A DNA stretch of 64,000 nucleotides from Cinchona pubescens. Its lineage: Eukaryota > Streptophyta > Magnoliopsida > Gentianales > Rubiaceae. Made by a program: the position numbers and the translations under genes. The stretch lies in assembly GCA_025175665.1 (NCBI GenBank), contig JANKKI010000362.1, positions 124,001-188,000 of the forward strand, written 5' to 3'. This document shows, piece after piece, positions 11,411-21,776 of this stretch. The notes under the pieces are model-generated. The model was not told the DNA's origin. It saw nothing but the letters and a program-made list of their open reading frames with translations, and did no database searches. Every line of letters begins with the position of its first letter. Within the stretch, counting starts at the first letter, position 1.

Positions 11411-11692
11411 ATGTGGGATAAACTGAAAACTTTGTATATGAAGAAGACAATTGAGAATCGACTATATTTAAAGCAAACCCTTTACATGCTTCGGATGACT
11501 GAAGGTACATCTATACTCTCACATCTTGATAAATTTGATTCCATTGTTATGGATTTGGGGAATATAGATGTAAAAATTGATGATGAGGATCAAGCCCTTT
11601 TGTTGTTATGTTCCCTTCCCCTATCATTTAAACACTTTCGTGATACTATGATTTATGGTAAAGAAACAATCTCGTATCGTGAAATTAAATAA
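11411..11692 (+). pseudogene. copia gag, central fragment
   Basis: The frame contains MWDKLKTLYMKKTIENRLYL, HLDKFDSIVMDLGNI and DEDQALLLLCSLPLSFKHFR, the UBN2-type gag core of plant copia elements. It ends at a stop at 11690-11692, just before a full adapter palindrome. A 40-base part (11466-11505) reappears inverted at 13618-13657. Confidence 0.85.
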
Positions 11693-11710
11693 CAACCAAA
11701 GGGCTTGATC

Positions 11711-11748
11711 CTGTCTCTTATACACATCTAGATGTGTATAAGAGACAG
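11711..11748. other. Complete mate-pair junction adapter
   Basis: CTGTCTCTTATACACATCT is followed directly by its reverse complement, a perfect 38-bp palindrome. This is the Nextera mate-pair junction. Confidence 0.97.
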
Positions 11749-11822
11749 TGTGGTGACTGAGCAGCTGAAAGTCGAAAATGACTTGCAAGAGGAGTATTCA
11801 CTGGTTTAGCATTTTTCATGCT
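11749..11822 (-). repeat. Inverted copy of the copia RNase H region
   Basis: These 74 bases are the reverse complement of 13358-13431 with about two mismatches. They start at the first base after the adapter palindrome, as expected when the two ends of one circularised fragment are read as one sequence. Confidence 0.9.
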
Positions 11823-12159
11823 AAATTTCTCCAAAACTTGGTATGCAATTATTGTCGTAAAAAAGGGCACATTAAATCGAATGTTTGAGTTGAAAAATAA
11901 AGATAAGCATGCGGATAAATCTAACCGAGAAAAATATTGATCTTGAGGCTAGTGTTGCGGTGATGAGAGTGATGGAAATATTTTCTTTGTCATGATAATG
12001 AACAAGGTCTATAAATGAGTGGATTTTAGATTCGGTGCTCTTATCACATGTGTCCCATGATAGGGATTTATTTTTTACTTATGAATCTTCTCATGGTGGA
12101 ATTGTTTTGATGGGTAACAATGCCGTTTGTGATGTTGTTGGTAAGTACAGTCAATTAAA
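11823..12159 (+). pseudogene. copia zinc knuckle and protease, broken
   Basis: Near 11850-11895 one frame reads CNYCRKKGHIKSN, a CCHC zinc knuckle whose last Cys is lost to a frame change. From about 12012 the sequence reads EWILDS, then RDLFFTYESSHGGIVLMGNN and VCDVVGK, the start of the copia aspartic protease region. The catalytic DSG appears altered (DSV), with small indels nearby. Other stops interrupt the frame. Confidence 0.7.
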
Positions 12160-12430
12160 ATGCATGATGGTATTGTGAGGACACTACTAATAACTCGTGT
12201 TCCATCTAAGGGTGGTGCCAGATATATGTTAACTTTCATTGATGATTATTCAAGAAAGGTTTGGGTTTATTTTTTGAAACACGGTAAAAATGATGTTTAC
12301 CTAACTTTCAAGCAATGGAAAGTTTTGATTGAGAAACAAACAGGTAAACAGATCAAGCAAACAGAGATAATGGCATGGAATTTTGTGAAGGCGAATTCAA
12401 TGAATTTTGCAAAAATGCTATATATACTAT
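12160..12430 (+). pseudogene. copia integrase, N-terminal and core fragment
   Basis: The frame starts with KMHDGIVRTL from the end of the protease region, jumps to RVPSKGGARYMLTFIDDYSR (the integrase core with its first catalytic Asp region) and continues KVWVYFLKHGKNDVYLTF and EKQTGKQIK. The zinc-binding HHCC part between them is missing. The TDNG region is out of frame. It stops at a complete adapter whose translation adds VSYTHLDVYKRQ. Confidence 0.8.
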
Positions 12431-12468
12431 CTGTCTCTTATACACATCTAGATGTGTATAAGAGACAG
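12431..12468. other. Complete mate-pair junction adapter
   Basis: A second perfect 38-bp palindrome. Read in the integrase frame it encodes the artefact peptide VSYTHLDVYKRQ. Confidence 0.97.
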
Positions 12469-12762
12469 CTCGAGCGTATGAAACGGAACTCTTTTGGAGA
12501 GAGCCCGTTGTATGATCTCCAATGCGGGGTTGACAAAGGACTTTTGGGAGAGAGCGATCTCTGACTTGTCATATTGTGAACCGAGCTCCTTCCAGCTATT
12601 GATTTCAAGACTCTGAAGAAGTTTGGTCGAGTATTCACTAATTACTCGACTTGAAAGTTTTGGGTGTCCACATATATGCACGTAAATGATGGAAAATTAG
12701 AGCCTAGAGCTAAAAGTGCATTTTCTTGGTTATGCTTCAGGGTGAAAGGCTACAGATAATCT
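12469..12762 (+). pseudogene. copia integrase, C-terminal fragment
   Basis: Shifting frames give LLERARCMISNAGLTKDFWE-like sequence, then LKV with the conserved FGCP.YAHV.DGKLEPRA and FLGYA blocks of copia integrase, all with indels. It starts and ends at adapter sites. Confidence 0.7.
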
Positions 12763-12781
12763 CTGTCTCTTATACACATCT
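12763..12781. other. Mosaic-end adapter, one complete arm
   Basis: A perfect 19-base mosaic end. The second arm is absent and integrase sequence is followed directly by reverse transcriptase. Confidence 0.95.
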
Positions 12782-13617
12782 ATGTTTAGTGCTTGGTGTA
12801 TAAAGCCCAAAGCCTAAGGTCTCTATTTATAAGACCAAGGCTAAGTGGTTGGTTGCAATGAATGAAGAAATTGAGTCTCTCCATAAAAATAAAACTTGGG
12901 TTCTTGTGAAGACCCATTATGTGTATAACAAGACAGGCACAAGAGAGCCCAAAAAGAAGGGAAGGTCATCCAGGGTTCTGTTGTTAAACATAGTTCTATT
13001 CGTGTTTTGCTTGCCTTAGTTGCCATGTATGATTTGGAATTGGAGCAACTTGACGTCAAGACAGCTTTCCTACATGGTGAACTTGAAGAACAAATTTATA
13101 TGAGACAACCTAGGGATTTGAAATTGAAAGAAAAGAAGACCATGTTTGCTTGCTGAAGAAATCCTTGTACACCCTGTCTCGATCTCCAAGGCAGGGTTAA
13201 GCGGTATTGATTCCTTTATGTTGGGTCATGGTTATTCATAAGTGTTGTGTGGGGGGAGCACTAAGAAGATTCTTGGCATGGAAATCAAGAGATCGAGGAG
13301 CTATGAAATTGTTCTGACCCAAAAGCATTACCTTGAGAAATATCTGGATTTAGATCTAGCATGAAAAATGCTAAACCTGTGAGTACTCCTCTTGCAAGTC
13401 ATTTTCGACTTTCAGCTGCTCAGTCACCACAATCAGGTGAGGAAGAAGGTTTTATGGCACAAGTTCCATATTCTAGTGCAGTCGGCAGTATCATGTATGC
13501 GATGGTTTGTACACGTCCAGACATTTCACAAGCAGTTAGTGTGGTTAGCAGGTATATGTCTTGTCCTGGAAAAGAAAATTGGCGGTGTGATGTCAAGATG
13601 TGAGATGTATAGACTAA
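12782..13617 (+). pseudogene. copia reverse transcriptase to RNase H, lacking YVDD
   Basis: Recognisable blocks are KWLVAMNEEIESLHKNKTWV, then LALVAMYDLELEQLDVKTAF-like sequence (about 13010-13065), FLHGELEEQIYMRQP, KSLY followed by the RQW-like block, FDSFMLGHGYS, KKILGMEIKR and QKHYLEKYL. An RNase H linker frame (13361-13603) reads MKNAKPVSTPLASHFRLS and SAVGSIMYAMVCTRPDISQA. The catalytic YVDD segment between GHGYS and KKILGMEI is missing here and appears inverted at 11348-11410. Several frameshifts are present. Confidence 0.8.
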
Positions 13618-13657
13618 CCTTCAGTCATCCGAAGCATGTAAAGGGTTTGCTTTAAAT
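13618..13657 (-). repeat. Inverted 40-bp copy of copia gag
   Basis: Exact reverse complement of 11466-11505. It directly precedes a partial mosaic end and interrupts RNase H coding sequence. Confidence 0.9.
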
Positions 13658-13668
13658 CTGTCTCTTAT
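13658..13668. other. Partial mosaic end
   Basis: CTGTCTCTTAT, the first 11 bases of the mosaic end, immediately after the inverted gag piece. Confidence 0.8.
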
Positions 13669-13947
13669 TGTGGATTCGATTACGGGGATCTTGACAAAGA
13701 AGATCACTTCTTGGTTATGTATTTTGCGTTGGCGGTTGTGCAGTCAGTTGGAAAGCTGTGTGCTTAGTCCTCTCATGATACATCCTGTCTCTTATACACA
13801 TCTAGATGTGGGATACTATTCTTTGAGGGAAAAGTTCTTGTTCAAAGATCGTACAAAGATAATCCTGCAGACATGTTTACGAAACCTCTTCCAGTTTACA
13901 AGTTCAAGCAATGCTTGGATTTGGTTGGCATTCGTTGTTGTTGATTA
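13669..13947 (+). pseudogene. copia RNase H, C-terminal part with embedded adapter
   Basis: Shifted frames give the G.DYAGDLDKKRS and GGCAVSWKA blocks of copia RNase H, then, after an adapter, a DV.YHSLREK-like block and KDNPADMFTKPLPVYKFKQC, the normal pol C-terminus. Frame changes occur at the adapter (13785-13810) and around 13850. It ends about 75 bp before a polypurine tract. Confidence 0.8.
13785..13810. other. Mosaic-end adapter plus 7 bases of second arm
   Basis: A perfect 19-base arm followed by AGATGTG. The last bases also fit the native RNase H codons, so the join lies within this overlap. Confidence 0.95.
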
Positions 13948-14020
13948 AGCCCATTGAGGCTTTTGTGGAGGAGGTGGAGCAAGTTTGCTATTTTACTATT
14001 TTGTGGATGTGGGCACACGC

Positions 14021-14033
14021 CAAGGTGGAGATT
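14021..14033 (+). other. Polypurine tract of nested copia
   Basis: CAAGGTGGAGATT directly precedes an LTR start TGTTATGTGG, the usual arrangement at the 3' end of plant copia elements. Confidence 0.8.
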
Positions 14034-14186
14034 TGTTATGTGGCTTTTGTCCCACATTGATTATTTTATGGAGAGTTATGTAGGCTTGGTCAGTGTAGAA
14101 ATTTATTTTATTCGATCTATTCCGAAACAATCGATGTTTCGGATTGGTCTCGAATATTTGTCAATTTCTTGGGACACTTCCTAACA
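14034..14186 (+). repeat. 3' LTR of nested copia
   Basis: About 153 bp starting TGTTATGTGG and ending CCTAACA. TRIM interior sequence resumes straight after. No matching 5' copy exists in the window, so its right boundary is inferred. Confidence 0.6.
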
Positions 14187-14257
14187 GAGAGCCCATTGGA
14201 AGGGGTTGGACAGGACCCAAGACACGTGTGGATGGATGGGAAAACACTTAAGGGTTA

Positions 14258-14269
14258 GCTCTGATACCA
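14258..14269 (-). other. TRIM primer-binding site, tRNA-iMet type
   Basis: GCTCTGATACCA, complement of TGGTATCAGAGC, abuts the right LTR. Confidence 0.9.
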
Positions 14270-14399
14270 TGTTAAAGAACATGAGCTTCCATCTTAAAAC
14301 CAATTGGTGATAAGTGGAGTGGCCCATGAACCTTATTAATTAGTCCAGGATCTCTTGCTATAGTCGATGGGGGATATTTGAACTTTAATATCTTTAACA
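14270..14399 (-). repeat. TRIM 5' LTR
   Basis: 130 bp. Matches the left copy and is followed by the CTTAC target duplication. Confidence 0.9.
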
Positions 14400-14404
14400 C
14401 TTAC

Positions 14405-17399
14405 GTTGCATCACAACTTTGGGTAAGCTTTATCTAACCATCAAAATTCAAATTACTGTTTCTCTGGTTTTTTGAGTAATATCATTCAGGTAATTTGAAC
14501 TTCATTAAACTGAAATATTATGTAGCTTGATTCTCTGATTATTTCAGGTTGTGGGTTCCGATTGTCTACATTTTTTAGGTAAATATTTTCGATTGGCATA
14601 CATGTTTTTGAAGTTTTGTTTTGGCGGTTGCAAGTTAGTGCAATTCAAGACGATCGCTTCCTCCCTCTATATAATCATATAGTTTGTTATCAATTTTTAA
14701 GTTTTTTGGCAAGTCTATTTGTTTATATGTCAAGTTCCAGTGTTATTCTTTTGATGCTTGAATCTTATATTTTTCGAGATAAGTTAATTTTGGGTAATAT
14801 TGCTATGATTACTATGCAATAGTTCTTATAACATTTTCAAGATGCATGTTTCGGAATCATTAGTTTCTTTTTGTTGACTTTTCATTTTTTAATTCTATAA
14901 TCAGGTAATAGTTTTCATACCATTATGTGTGGCAATATTTGAAACCCAAAGATCTTTTTGGTATGCCAAGGATAGTGCTTCGGTCCCTGGACAGGTGCTA
15001 GGGTGAAGGACAATGGCAAAGGTCTAGGCCACCATGTCTACTTATTAAATTTAGAAGGTTCCACCATTGGTAGCATCCTTGATTAATTCCAGTTGTGGCT
15101 TCTATGGCAGTGTCTTAAGATCCTGCCAGTTGCTGTTGAAGAAATTCAATTTTTGATTACACAAGTTCTTTTCATATACCATTGGTATCATACAATTTCA
15201 AATTTAGTACGAACAATGTAAGAACATGTTCTTCAATCAAACTAACAGACCTGATTTGCAATTTACGGGAAAATAAGGGTTGAGAATCTTTGAATTAAAA
15301 CATGAATTAAAACAAAATAATTGAAAATAATGCAATAGAAGGAACATTGTTTACCAGTTTTGTCCTTATCCTCACATAGTCATTGAAGATTGAGAAGGAT
15401 TGTAAATGGTAAATTGTAGATTCAATGTGATAATGTGGCTGCTTATGTTGGTGATGTGAGAGTACTTTTTGAGTGAAGCTATATAACGGGTTGTGGTTGT
15501 TAGTTTTCTATGCTGATTTTTGGTAATCATTTTGGTTGTTACGTAAAATGCATAGTTGGGGTTTCATTTTTCAGTTAATTAGTATTCATTTCTAAATTAA
15601 TTGTTAGCCTTTGAAAGTTCCCTTAATGTTCCTCAATTTTTGATTGTTGGAGTGCTTAACGAAAAGGTGTTTTAGGAATGGAAAAATATCAAAGACACTA
15701 AACTCATTAATACTTTTACATATAGTATAGATATACATTGGATACTGAGTATTAACACACTCTCAGTAGTTCTGATTGACAAGTACGTATTATTGTGGGC
15801 TTGAAGCTTTGACTGACTGAAATTGCGTGAAGGGGTGGAAATTGTCTCTGTCGGGAGAAATCTTTAACAGTATGTCAACGATAAGGCAAATGGCTCATAA
15901 TTTTTTTTTTTTAATTTTTTGTTCTTACGCAAATAGTCATATTTGCATAATTGTACCCCTTCAAATGTTAATCCTTGGTGGACAAGGAATATGAGGTATA
16001 CTTCTAGTTTATTACTGTCACACCCGGACCTTGGAGTGAACCCAAAATTCGCACCTTTCCAGTTCGTTCTACATCTTAGAATCCAAATAATGATTCTCCC
16101 AATTTCGCAAAATATCAAATAATAGTAACATAAGTTAAACGTCTCTTAACAAGTAATCCAAACACTCTTTACCAGTCTAATCATATTAATACACATAATA
16201 CATTTTAAAAACAATTATCGAGGCATGCAATCATGCACTCATACAAAGCATACTATCAATCAAGCATTTCAAGAATTCATATCCAAACAGTCATTTATAC
16301 ATACTCAATCATTCAAGTTTGGACAATTGTAGAGCTCATAACAATACTCGCACCCTATCAACTTTCTAGATATTCAGTCCTTAGCTGTTGGTCCCACAAC
16401 AGGAGGTCAGACATCTGTACTTTCTTAATTACCGACTATTAAAATGGTCAATAGACGTTCATATATGATGGAACTAATTCTGTCAATTCATTCACAAGGA
16501 TACATACATGCATATATCAAGCATGAAGCATTGACACTTTCACACACCAGCAATCACATCCATCATTACATATATCACATTCATCATTTAAGCCAAATAT
16601 AAAATATACATTATACCCAAGAATAAATACAATTATATTCAAAGTTAGCTGTTTCAAAATATCGTAGAGTTCATGAACTCATTTAAAAATACAAAGAATA
16701 CAAAGACTACTTACCTCAATCGCATTCATAAAATCTGTGCTTAACTTAAGCAATTCGATACCAATTAATTTATCAATGGAACCTATAATTTACCAATATA
16801 GCTTTAATTCCACATTTCAAGCATCCACAAGAGTATTATACTGTAATCAATAAGTGTGACTAATTTTATTCCGTGTCTTACATACCTATGCAATTACAAC
16901 ATAATAACCCATGGCACAATCATAATATTACTAACCCACATATTTATTCAACCCCAACATCACATGCAAACCAATTAAACTAAGATTAGCCTTAATCTCA
17001 TACATGCAAGGTCAATTCCCTTTCCTACATCTACATTTAACCACGAATTCAAGTGATTGATAAAGCCAAATACCTTGGTTGGTTGTGACTATGACGATAA
17101 TCTCAAACTCTTCTTGGCCAATGCCCTTCCTTGATTCTATGCAGTGTATGAATAAGTGTGACGCACAAATAGAGAAAGATGGAGGCCTAGAGTTGGTTGT
17201 CTAAAGAGAAAGCTAAAATGAGGATGGAAAATGAGTTGGTATTTTTCTGCCTCTGTTCATTTGCTCCTCGTTAATAACAAGAAGAAAAACAACTATTACA
17301 CAATAAGTCCTTCAACTTATGACACTATTACATATCAATCCCCAAAATATTGGGTTTCACAATTAACAAGGTGCCTTTCACGGTCTTCTTTTGTATTTT
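14405..17399. other. Intergenic, no recognised gene
   Basis: Open frames at 14616-14822 (plus) and 15864-16118 (minus) have no recognisable domain. Low-complexity T and A runs occur. I see nothing else to name. Confidence 0.4.
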
Positions 17400-17482
17400 T
17401 TGTTTTTGTTTTCAATCCCCCCCTAAAGTAGGTGAAATCTATTACATTTTATGTGAAACTATACAAAACACACTTTGCCCCT

Positions 17483-17518
17483 CTGTCTCTTATACACATT
17501 TCTTATGTATAAGAGACA
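17483..17518. other. Mate-pair junction adapter, altered at the centre
   Basis: CTGTCTCTTATACACAT, a changed middle, then ATGTATAAGAGACA. Both arms are recognisable with several mismatches. Confidence 0.9.
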
Positions 17519-17658
17519 ATTTACTAGTTAAAAGACTGAAATACCCTTATTATTCTCTTTTCTAATTTTTCTTGTATTTAATTGATTTTTGATAGCAAAA
17601 ATTTCTTGGTATATCTTATACACTTCTGTATTCATATATTGACATTTTTTTTGAAAAC

Positions 17659-17696
17659 CTGTCTCTTATACACATCTAGATGTGTATAAGAGACTG
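17659..17696. other. Mate-pair junction adapter, one mismatch
   Basis: The full 38-bp palindrome with a single change (AGACTG for AGACAG) at the end. Confidence 0.95.
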
Positions 17697-18239
17697 GGTC
17701 ATCAATTTAACATTTAAGCCAAATATTAATTTATCAAAAAAATTACAAAATTTTATAGAAAATATATTTTCATACAATATCTTTAAAAAAAATTTCAATA
17801 GAATACGCCCATTTGAAAATTGTTCTACCATTGTAGCTAAACATTCAAATTCAAAATAATATAATATAAATCCAAAAAATTTAAAAATTTGACCAAGAAA
17901 TAGATATTGCTATAGATTATATTGAAACATTATATAGTTTATTTTTGCTTATTTTTAAATAATTACCACATCAATATCAAAATCAAAGTACATAAAAAAT
18001 CAAAATATTGTCATAAAAGTATATTTTAGTCATTTAACTAGATTATTTTAATGATATTAATATTAGTAATAGATGATATAGCGCAATTAGGGCAAAGTGT
18101 AATTACCAGATTTAATTAGGAGGCAAATTGTTATTAAGAGTAAATAAGAATTACTGGAGCGTTAATCAAGAAAATCTCTCTCTATACATTAATTAGATTT
18201 TAAGAGACAATTTACTAGAAATTTGTTTTTTGTAATTGT

Positions 18240-18261
18240 AAAAAAAAAAAAAAAAAAAAAA
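18240..18261. repeat. Homopolymer A run
   Basis: About 22 consecutive A. No SINE or LINE body is recognised upstream of it. Confidence 0.9.
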
Positions 18262-18849
18262 TTCACTATAATATTTGTATATGTATTTACATTAAATATA
18301 AATTATATTGACAATTAACAACATATATGTACAAATAAAATAATTAATATATTATAATTTTATCATGTTTTAAATATTTTAATCGAATTGAAACAGAAAC
18401 GGTTACAAATTGAATTCTGATAATAAAAATTAAATAGATAAACAGACTCGGAATGAATCGGATCTGTGTCTAGACCCGATCCTTCTATTGCCCCACCTTT
18501 ACTATCAGGTTTGTGGATAATTTGTTTGGGCAGTCATTTGTCAGCAAGTTCTCTTTCTACGCATCTTTGAATTATCTCCTTGCCGGTTCGGCATCTTGAT
18601 ACTTCCGAAAACAGTGAACTACACAAGTTACAGCTTTTAAAAGATGAACAAGGTGTGTTTTGGCTTGCCTGTGAATCTTTTAGAGTATAGTGATGCAAAT
18701 GCAACTTAGAACTTGAGTTCTATTTGCAGCGGGTTGCTGAATTTTATATGGAAAGGAAGCTAGCCGTACCTATTTGCTATGGTGTATTTCAGGGCATGAT
18801 GGAGTACGTTGAAGGATTCAATTAAACCAACAAAATTAAATTAAACGAA
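18262..18849. other. Intergenic, no recognised gene
   Basis: AT-rich, with a slightly more GC-balanced stretch at 18480-18680 that shows no clear open frame. Confidence 0.4.
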
Positions 18850-19420
18850 TATTGGAGGTTGAGGATAAATCTCCCATTGCACAATTTTTCTTGGTTGTTG
18901 TCAATTGTCATAAGCATATTTAACTAGTACTTTGACGGCTATGTTTGTTGAAGGTTAATTACACTTTAGCCTCTGAACCCATGTTTCAGTTGCATTTTAC
19001 CTCTTAACTCAAATAATCTACACTGTATCACCTTTATAAGATTTCACCACATAAATAATTGTAAAAAGATAATGTGAATATTTATTTTTGACAAAAATGC
19101 CCTTTAAAAATTGATATCCAATGTTATTCACCTTTTATTTCATTTATAATAATTCCATATATTTTCTTTAATTTTTTTTTATTTCATATCAATAAGACAA
19201 ACTCATGAAATGTTAAATTTTCCTTAATCAAGTTATACATTGTTTTATTCATTTATAAACTAAATGAAAAATGAGAATATTTACAATTACTTTCTGTCAC
19301 TTTCATTTCGCAAGAATTAAGAATATAAAATATAAAACTAGTGAATGAAATATGTCTTATCTAAGAATGTCTAATTAATGATAAGGCAAAAGGAAGAATA
19401 TCTTTTAGTCAAACTAGAAA
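18850..19420 (+). repeat. Dispersed repeat A, copy 1
   Basis: Aligns with 58895-59515. Shared landmarks include GCACAATTTTTCTT, TTAATTACACTTTAGCC, AATAATCTACACT, AAAATGAGAATATTT and GGAAGAATATCTTTTA, in the same order. Confidence 0.75.
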
Positions 19421-21100
19421 AAAACATGTGTGTTGCACGTATAACACTCATGGTTTATTGAAATTTTTAATTTTTTAAAAAATCGATGAATAATTAGTTA
19501 ATGATAATATAGAATACTGAGAATAAAAATTTTACTATTGAGTTTTATGATGCAAAAGTTATGTATCTTAAATATATATATACTTAATATTTTGTTGTTC
19601 TTTTTGTAATTGTTTTGCCTTTCTTTTTTATTTATTATTTGTTATTTGTTACGACACTATATGTAAATTTCATTTCTTCTCAACATAATTAAACAAACTT
19701 TATCTTTTATGAGAAGAATGTATGATATTTGCACCTTATTTCTATTTATCTTCTAAGCGCTTAGGTTATAATTTCTTATAGCGGCTCCACTAATTACTTG
19801 ATTATTAGTTAAAGATAAAGATATGTTTCATAGTATTGAACTTTTTAAATATCTGTGTATAACATCATTATCAAGTATCTAACATCAATTTAAGGTGAAG
19901 CATTTTGAAGTTCTTTTATTAAGGAGGAAATATTTACATGAAATCAAACGGTACATGGATAATAGTTATAAAAATGATTAATTTCAAAAAATAAGAAAAA
20001 AAAAAACAAATCTAATTAAATTGTAAAAACCATATACATCAAACGTAATTTCGGTCTTATGTATAAGTAAGTAGATTAAACTAATATATTCATCACACAA
20101 TAATGTTAAAATTATTATAAAAAAATTGAAACAATAAGTTATTCTTTTATCTTGCTCTGAAATGCACCATACATTATCAAAAGTAATCATTTATCTTACT
20201 CCATAGTATACGCAATGTTAATGAAATACATGTAGTTCTAATGATATTCAAAATTACACGTTTATCACTTTAAGTGATTTTATATAAATTTCTTCCACAA
20301 TAAAATTATTGTTAATATATGGTGTAAAATGTGTGTGCATATTAACTAAGCAAAATGTGCATTAGTGTATGCATATAGAGAATATATTAGTATTTTTTAT
20401 ACTTTTTAAATTTATGATAATATTCACTTCAGAGTGATAATCTATTGACACTTTGAACTCTCGTTTCGTCTTGATTGTCATAAAATGTGGTTAATTGTGA
20501 GCCAAAATAGTTTCTATTTTCTTTTAGGTTCCTAGATTATAATTTCTTAGAATGATAAAGACTTTATTTTTTCCACAATATTAAACTTTTAATTATATTT
20601 ATACATTATTTATCATTACTGAAAGATAAAATCACTATCAAATATCAAATATCATGTTATACATCTAAGTTATTAAAAGTCATTTATACATGTGGAATAA
20701 ATATTTACAGGATATCAAATAATATATAGTAATAATTACAAAATAATTATTAAATTTCAAAACAAAGGTAAAACATGAACCTAATTAAAATATAATGAAC
20801 CAAGATATCAAACAAAAATTATGCTTTATGTATAAGAAAATTAAACAGATTAAACTAACATATTCTTCATTATACAAATAGGTTAATATAAATAATTTAA
20901 CCTAAATTATCTATTAAAAGGGAAAATAAGAAGTTGTGCTTATAGATTATCTTACTTTGAAATGTAGATAATTTTAATGAAAAAGAAATTCTTTATCTTA
21001 CTCTTAAATACATGCAACTCTAATAAAAAAAATCCAAAATAACACATAATTTTCATATAATTTCTATCATAATTAATTTTTTTAACATATTATGTAATAT

Positions 21101-21145
21101 GCATATATATATATATAGAGAGAGAGGGAGAATATATATATATGC
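21101..21145. repeat. AT and GA microsatellite
   Basis: Runs of TA flank a short GAGAGAGAGGGAG stretch. Confidence 0.85.
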
Positions 21146-21535
21146 ATATTTCTGTCTCTACGATAACATTCAGTTCAGGAATTCATTCGTGTTCTAACTT
21201 TTCCATTCATTCTGAATGGATCTATTGTAGTTAACTCCAATTTTTCATTTTGATATAATATTTTACTATGAAACTGTAAATTTGATTTTATTAAAATATG
21301 TGAACAAAATGAAAGCTAATAAAATGTATGAATTTTATTTTTGGTTTTTTGTTTTTTTTGTTTTTATTTTTTATTTTTTATTTTTGCATATCTTTTCTAT
21401 TAATTCCTAGTATTGGTTATCAAGACATTAATTCTACAACTTTGTTGTTTTGACAATTTCTCATAAATGCTGTAATAATTGCATAGTTTCTAAAATTGAC
21501 ATGTAAACTCAATCTTAATCTACAATTATTTTATG

Positions 21536-21776
21536 TTGTGTTTAGATCAACAGATTTGGGAAAGAATTTGAAATACACCCATTTGTTGAAGGAATTTGTA
21601 AAAACAAAATGGATAAATTTCAAATCTACCCAAATTAGAAAGTTATTTGCAATCCTTCATTTAACACTTTTTAACTTAGGTAGATTTGAAATTCATCAAT
21701 TTCAACCTTAAAAAAATCCCTCCAAAAATGGATAGATTTCAAATCCTTCTACAAATCCATCAATCCAAACACAACC
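21536..21776. mobile_element. MITE with GTTGTGTTT terminal inverted repeats
   Basis: About 240 bp. The left end GTTGTGTTTAGAT and the right end ATCCAAACACAACC are inverted repeats. Inside, GGTAGATTTGAAAT-type motifs occur in both orientations. TTA on both sides fits a PIF/Harbinger-like target duplication, but that is an inference. A relative lies at 33569-33805. Confidence 0.65.

Larger units (their letters stand above)
11156..14186 (+). mobile_element. Nested Ty1/copia element, rearranged and lacking a 5' LTR
   Basis: Fragments appear in copia order on the plus strand: gag, zinc knuckle, protease, integrase, reverse transcriptase, RNase H, polypurine tract and 3' LTR. No 5' LTR or primer site is found on the left side. 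Five mosaic-end adapter sites lie within it and three pieces are inverted, so the locus looks like an assembly of several copies joined through mate-pair junctions. The true genomic element may be complete. Confidence 0.8.
10885..14399 (-). mobile_element. TRIM-like miniature LTR element with nested copia
   Basis: Terminal repeats of about 130 bp start TGTTAAAGAACATG and end TTTAACA. They are flanked by a perfect 5-bp target duplication CTTAC (10880-10884 and 14400-14404). Primer site and polypurine tract place the element on the minus strand. Removing the inserted copia sequence leaves only a few hundred bases of interior with no coding capacity, the hallmark of terminal-repeat retrotransposons in miniature. 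The intact target duplication shows that this outer element is a genuine insertion even though its interior is badly scrambled. Confidence 0.85.
17400..18130 (+). repeat. Dispersed repeat F, copy 1 (MITE-like)
   Basis: Similar over most of its length to 57592-58345, including an AAATTTGACCAAGAAATA block and AGAAAATATATT. The ends carry CACTTTGCCCC and, at the right, its complement GGGCAAAGTG, pointing to terminal inverted repeats. Two adapter sites interrupt it. Confidence 0.7.

Noticed and set aside
11711..12468. Natural Tn5 or other bacterial transposon insertions
   Set aside because: No transposase, resistance gene or 9-bp target duplication is present, and two mosaic ends lie back to back with nothing between them, which is the library junction structure.
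13174..13186. CTGTCTCGATCT in copia RT as an adapter fragment
   Set aside because: The match is seven bases and the place corresponds to a normal RT block (SLYGLKQSPRQW region).
14616..14822. Hydrophobic 68-codon ORF as a small membrane protein
   Set aside because: Hydrophobicity follows from T-rich DNA; no supporting context.
18192..18211. TTAAGAGACAATTTACTAG resembling the adapter at 17.5 kb
   Set aside because: The similarity is short and the AGATGTG part of the arm is missing; it may be shared native repeat sequence.
21152..21159. CTGTCTCT near 21.15 kb as an adapter
   Set aside because: Eight bases only, followed by unrelated sequence.
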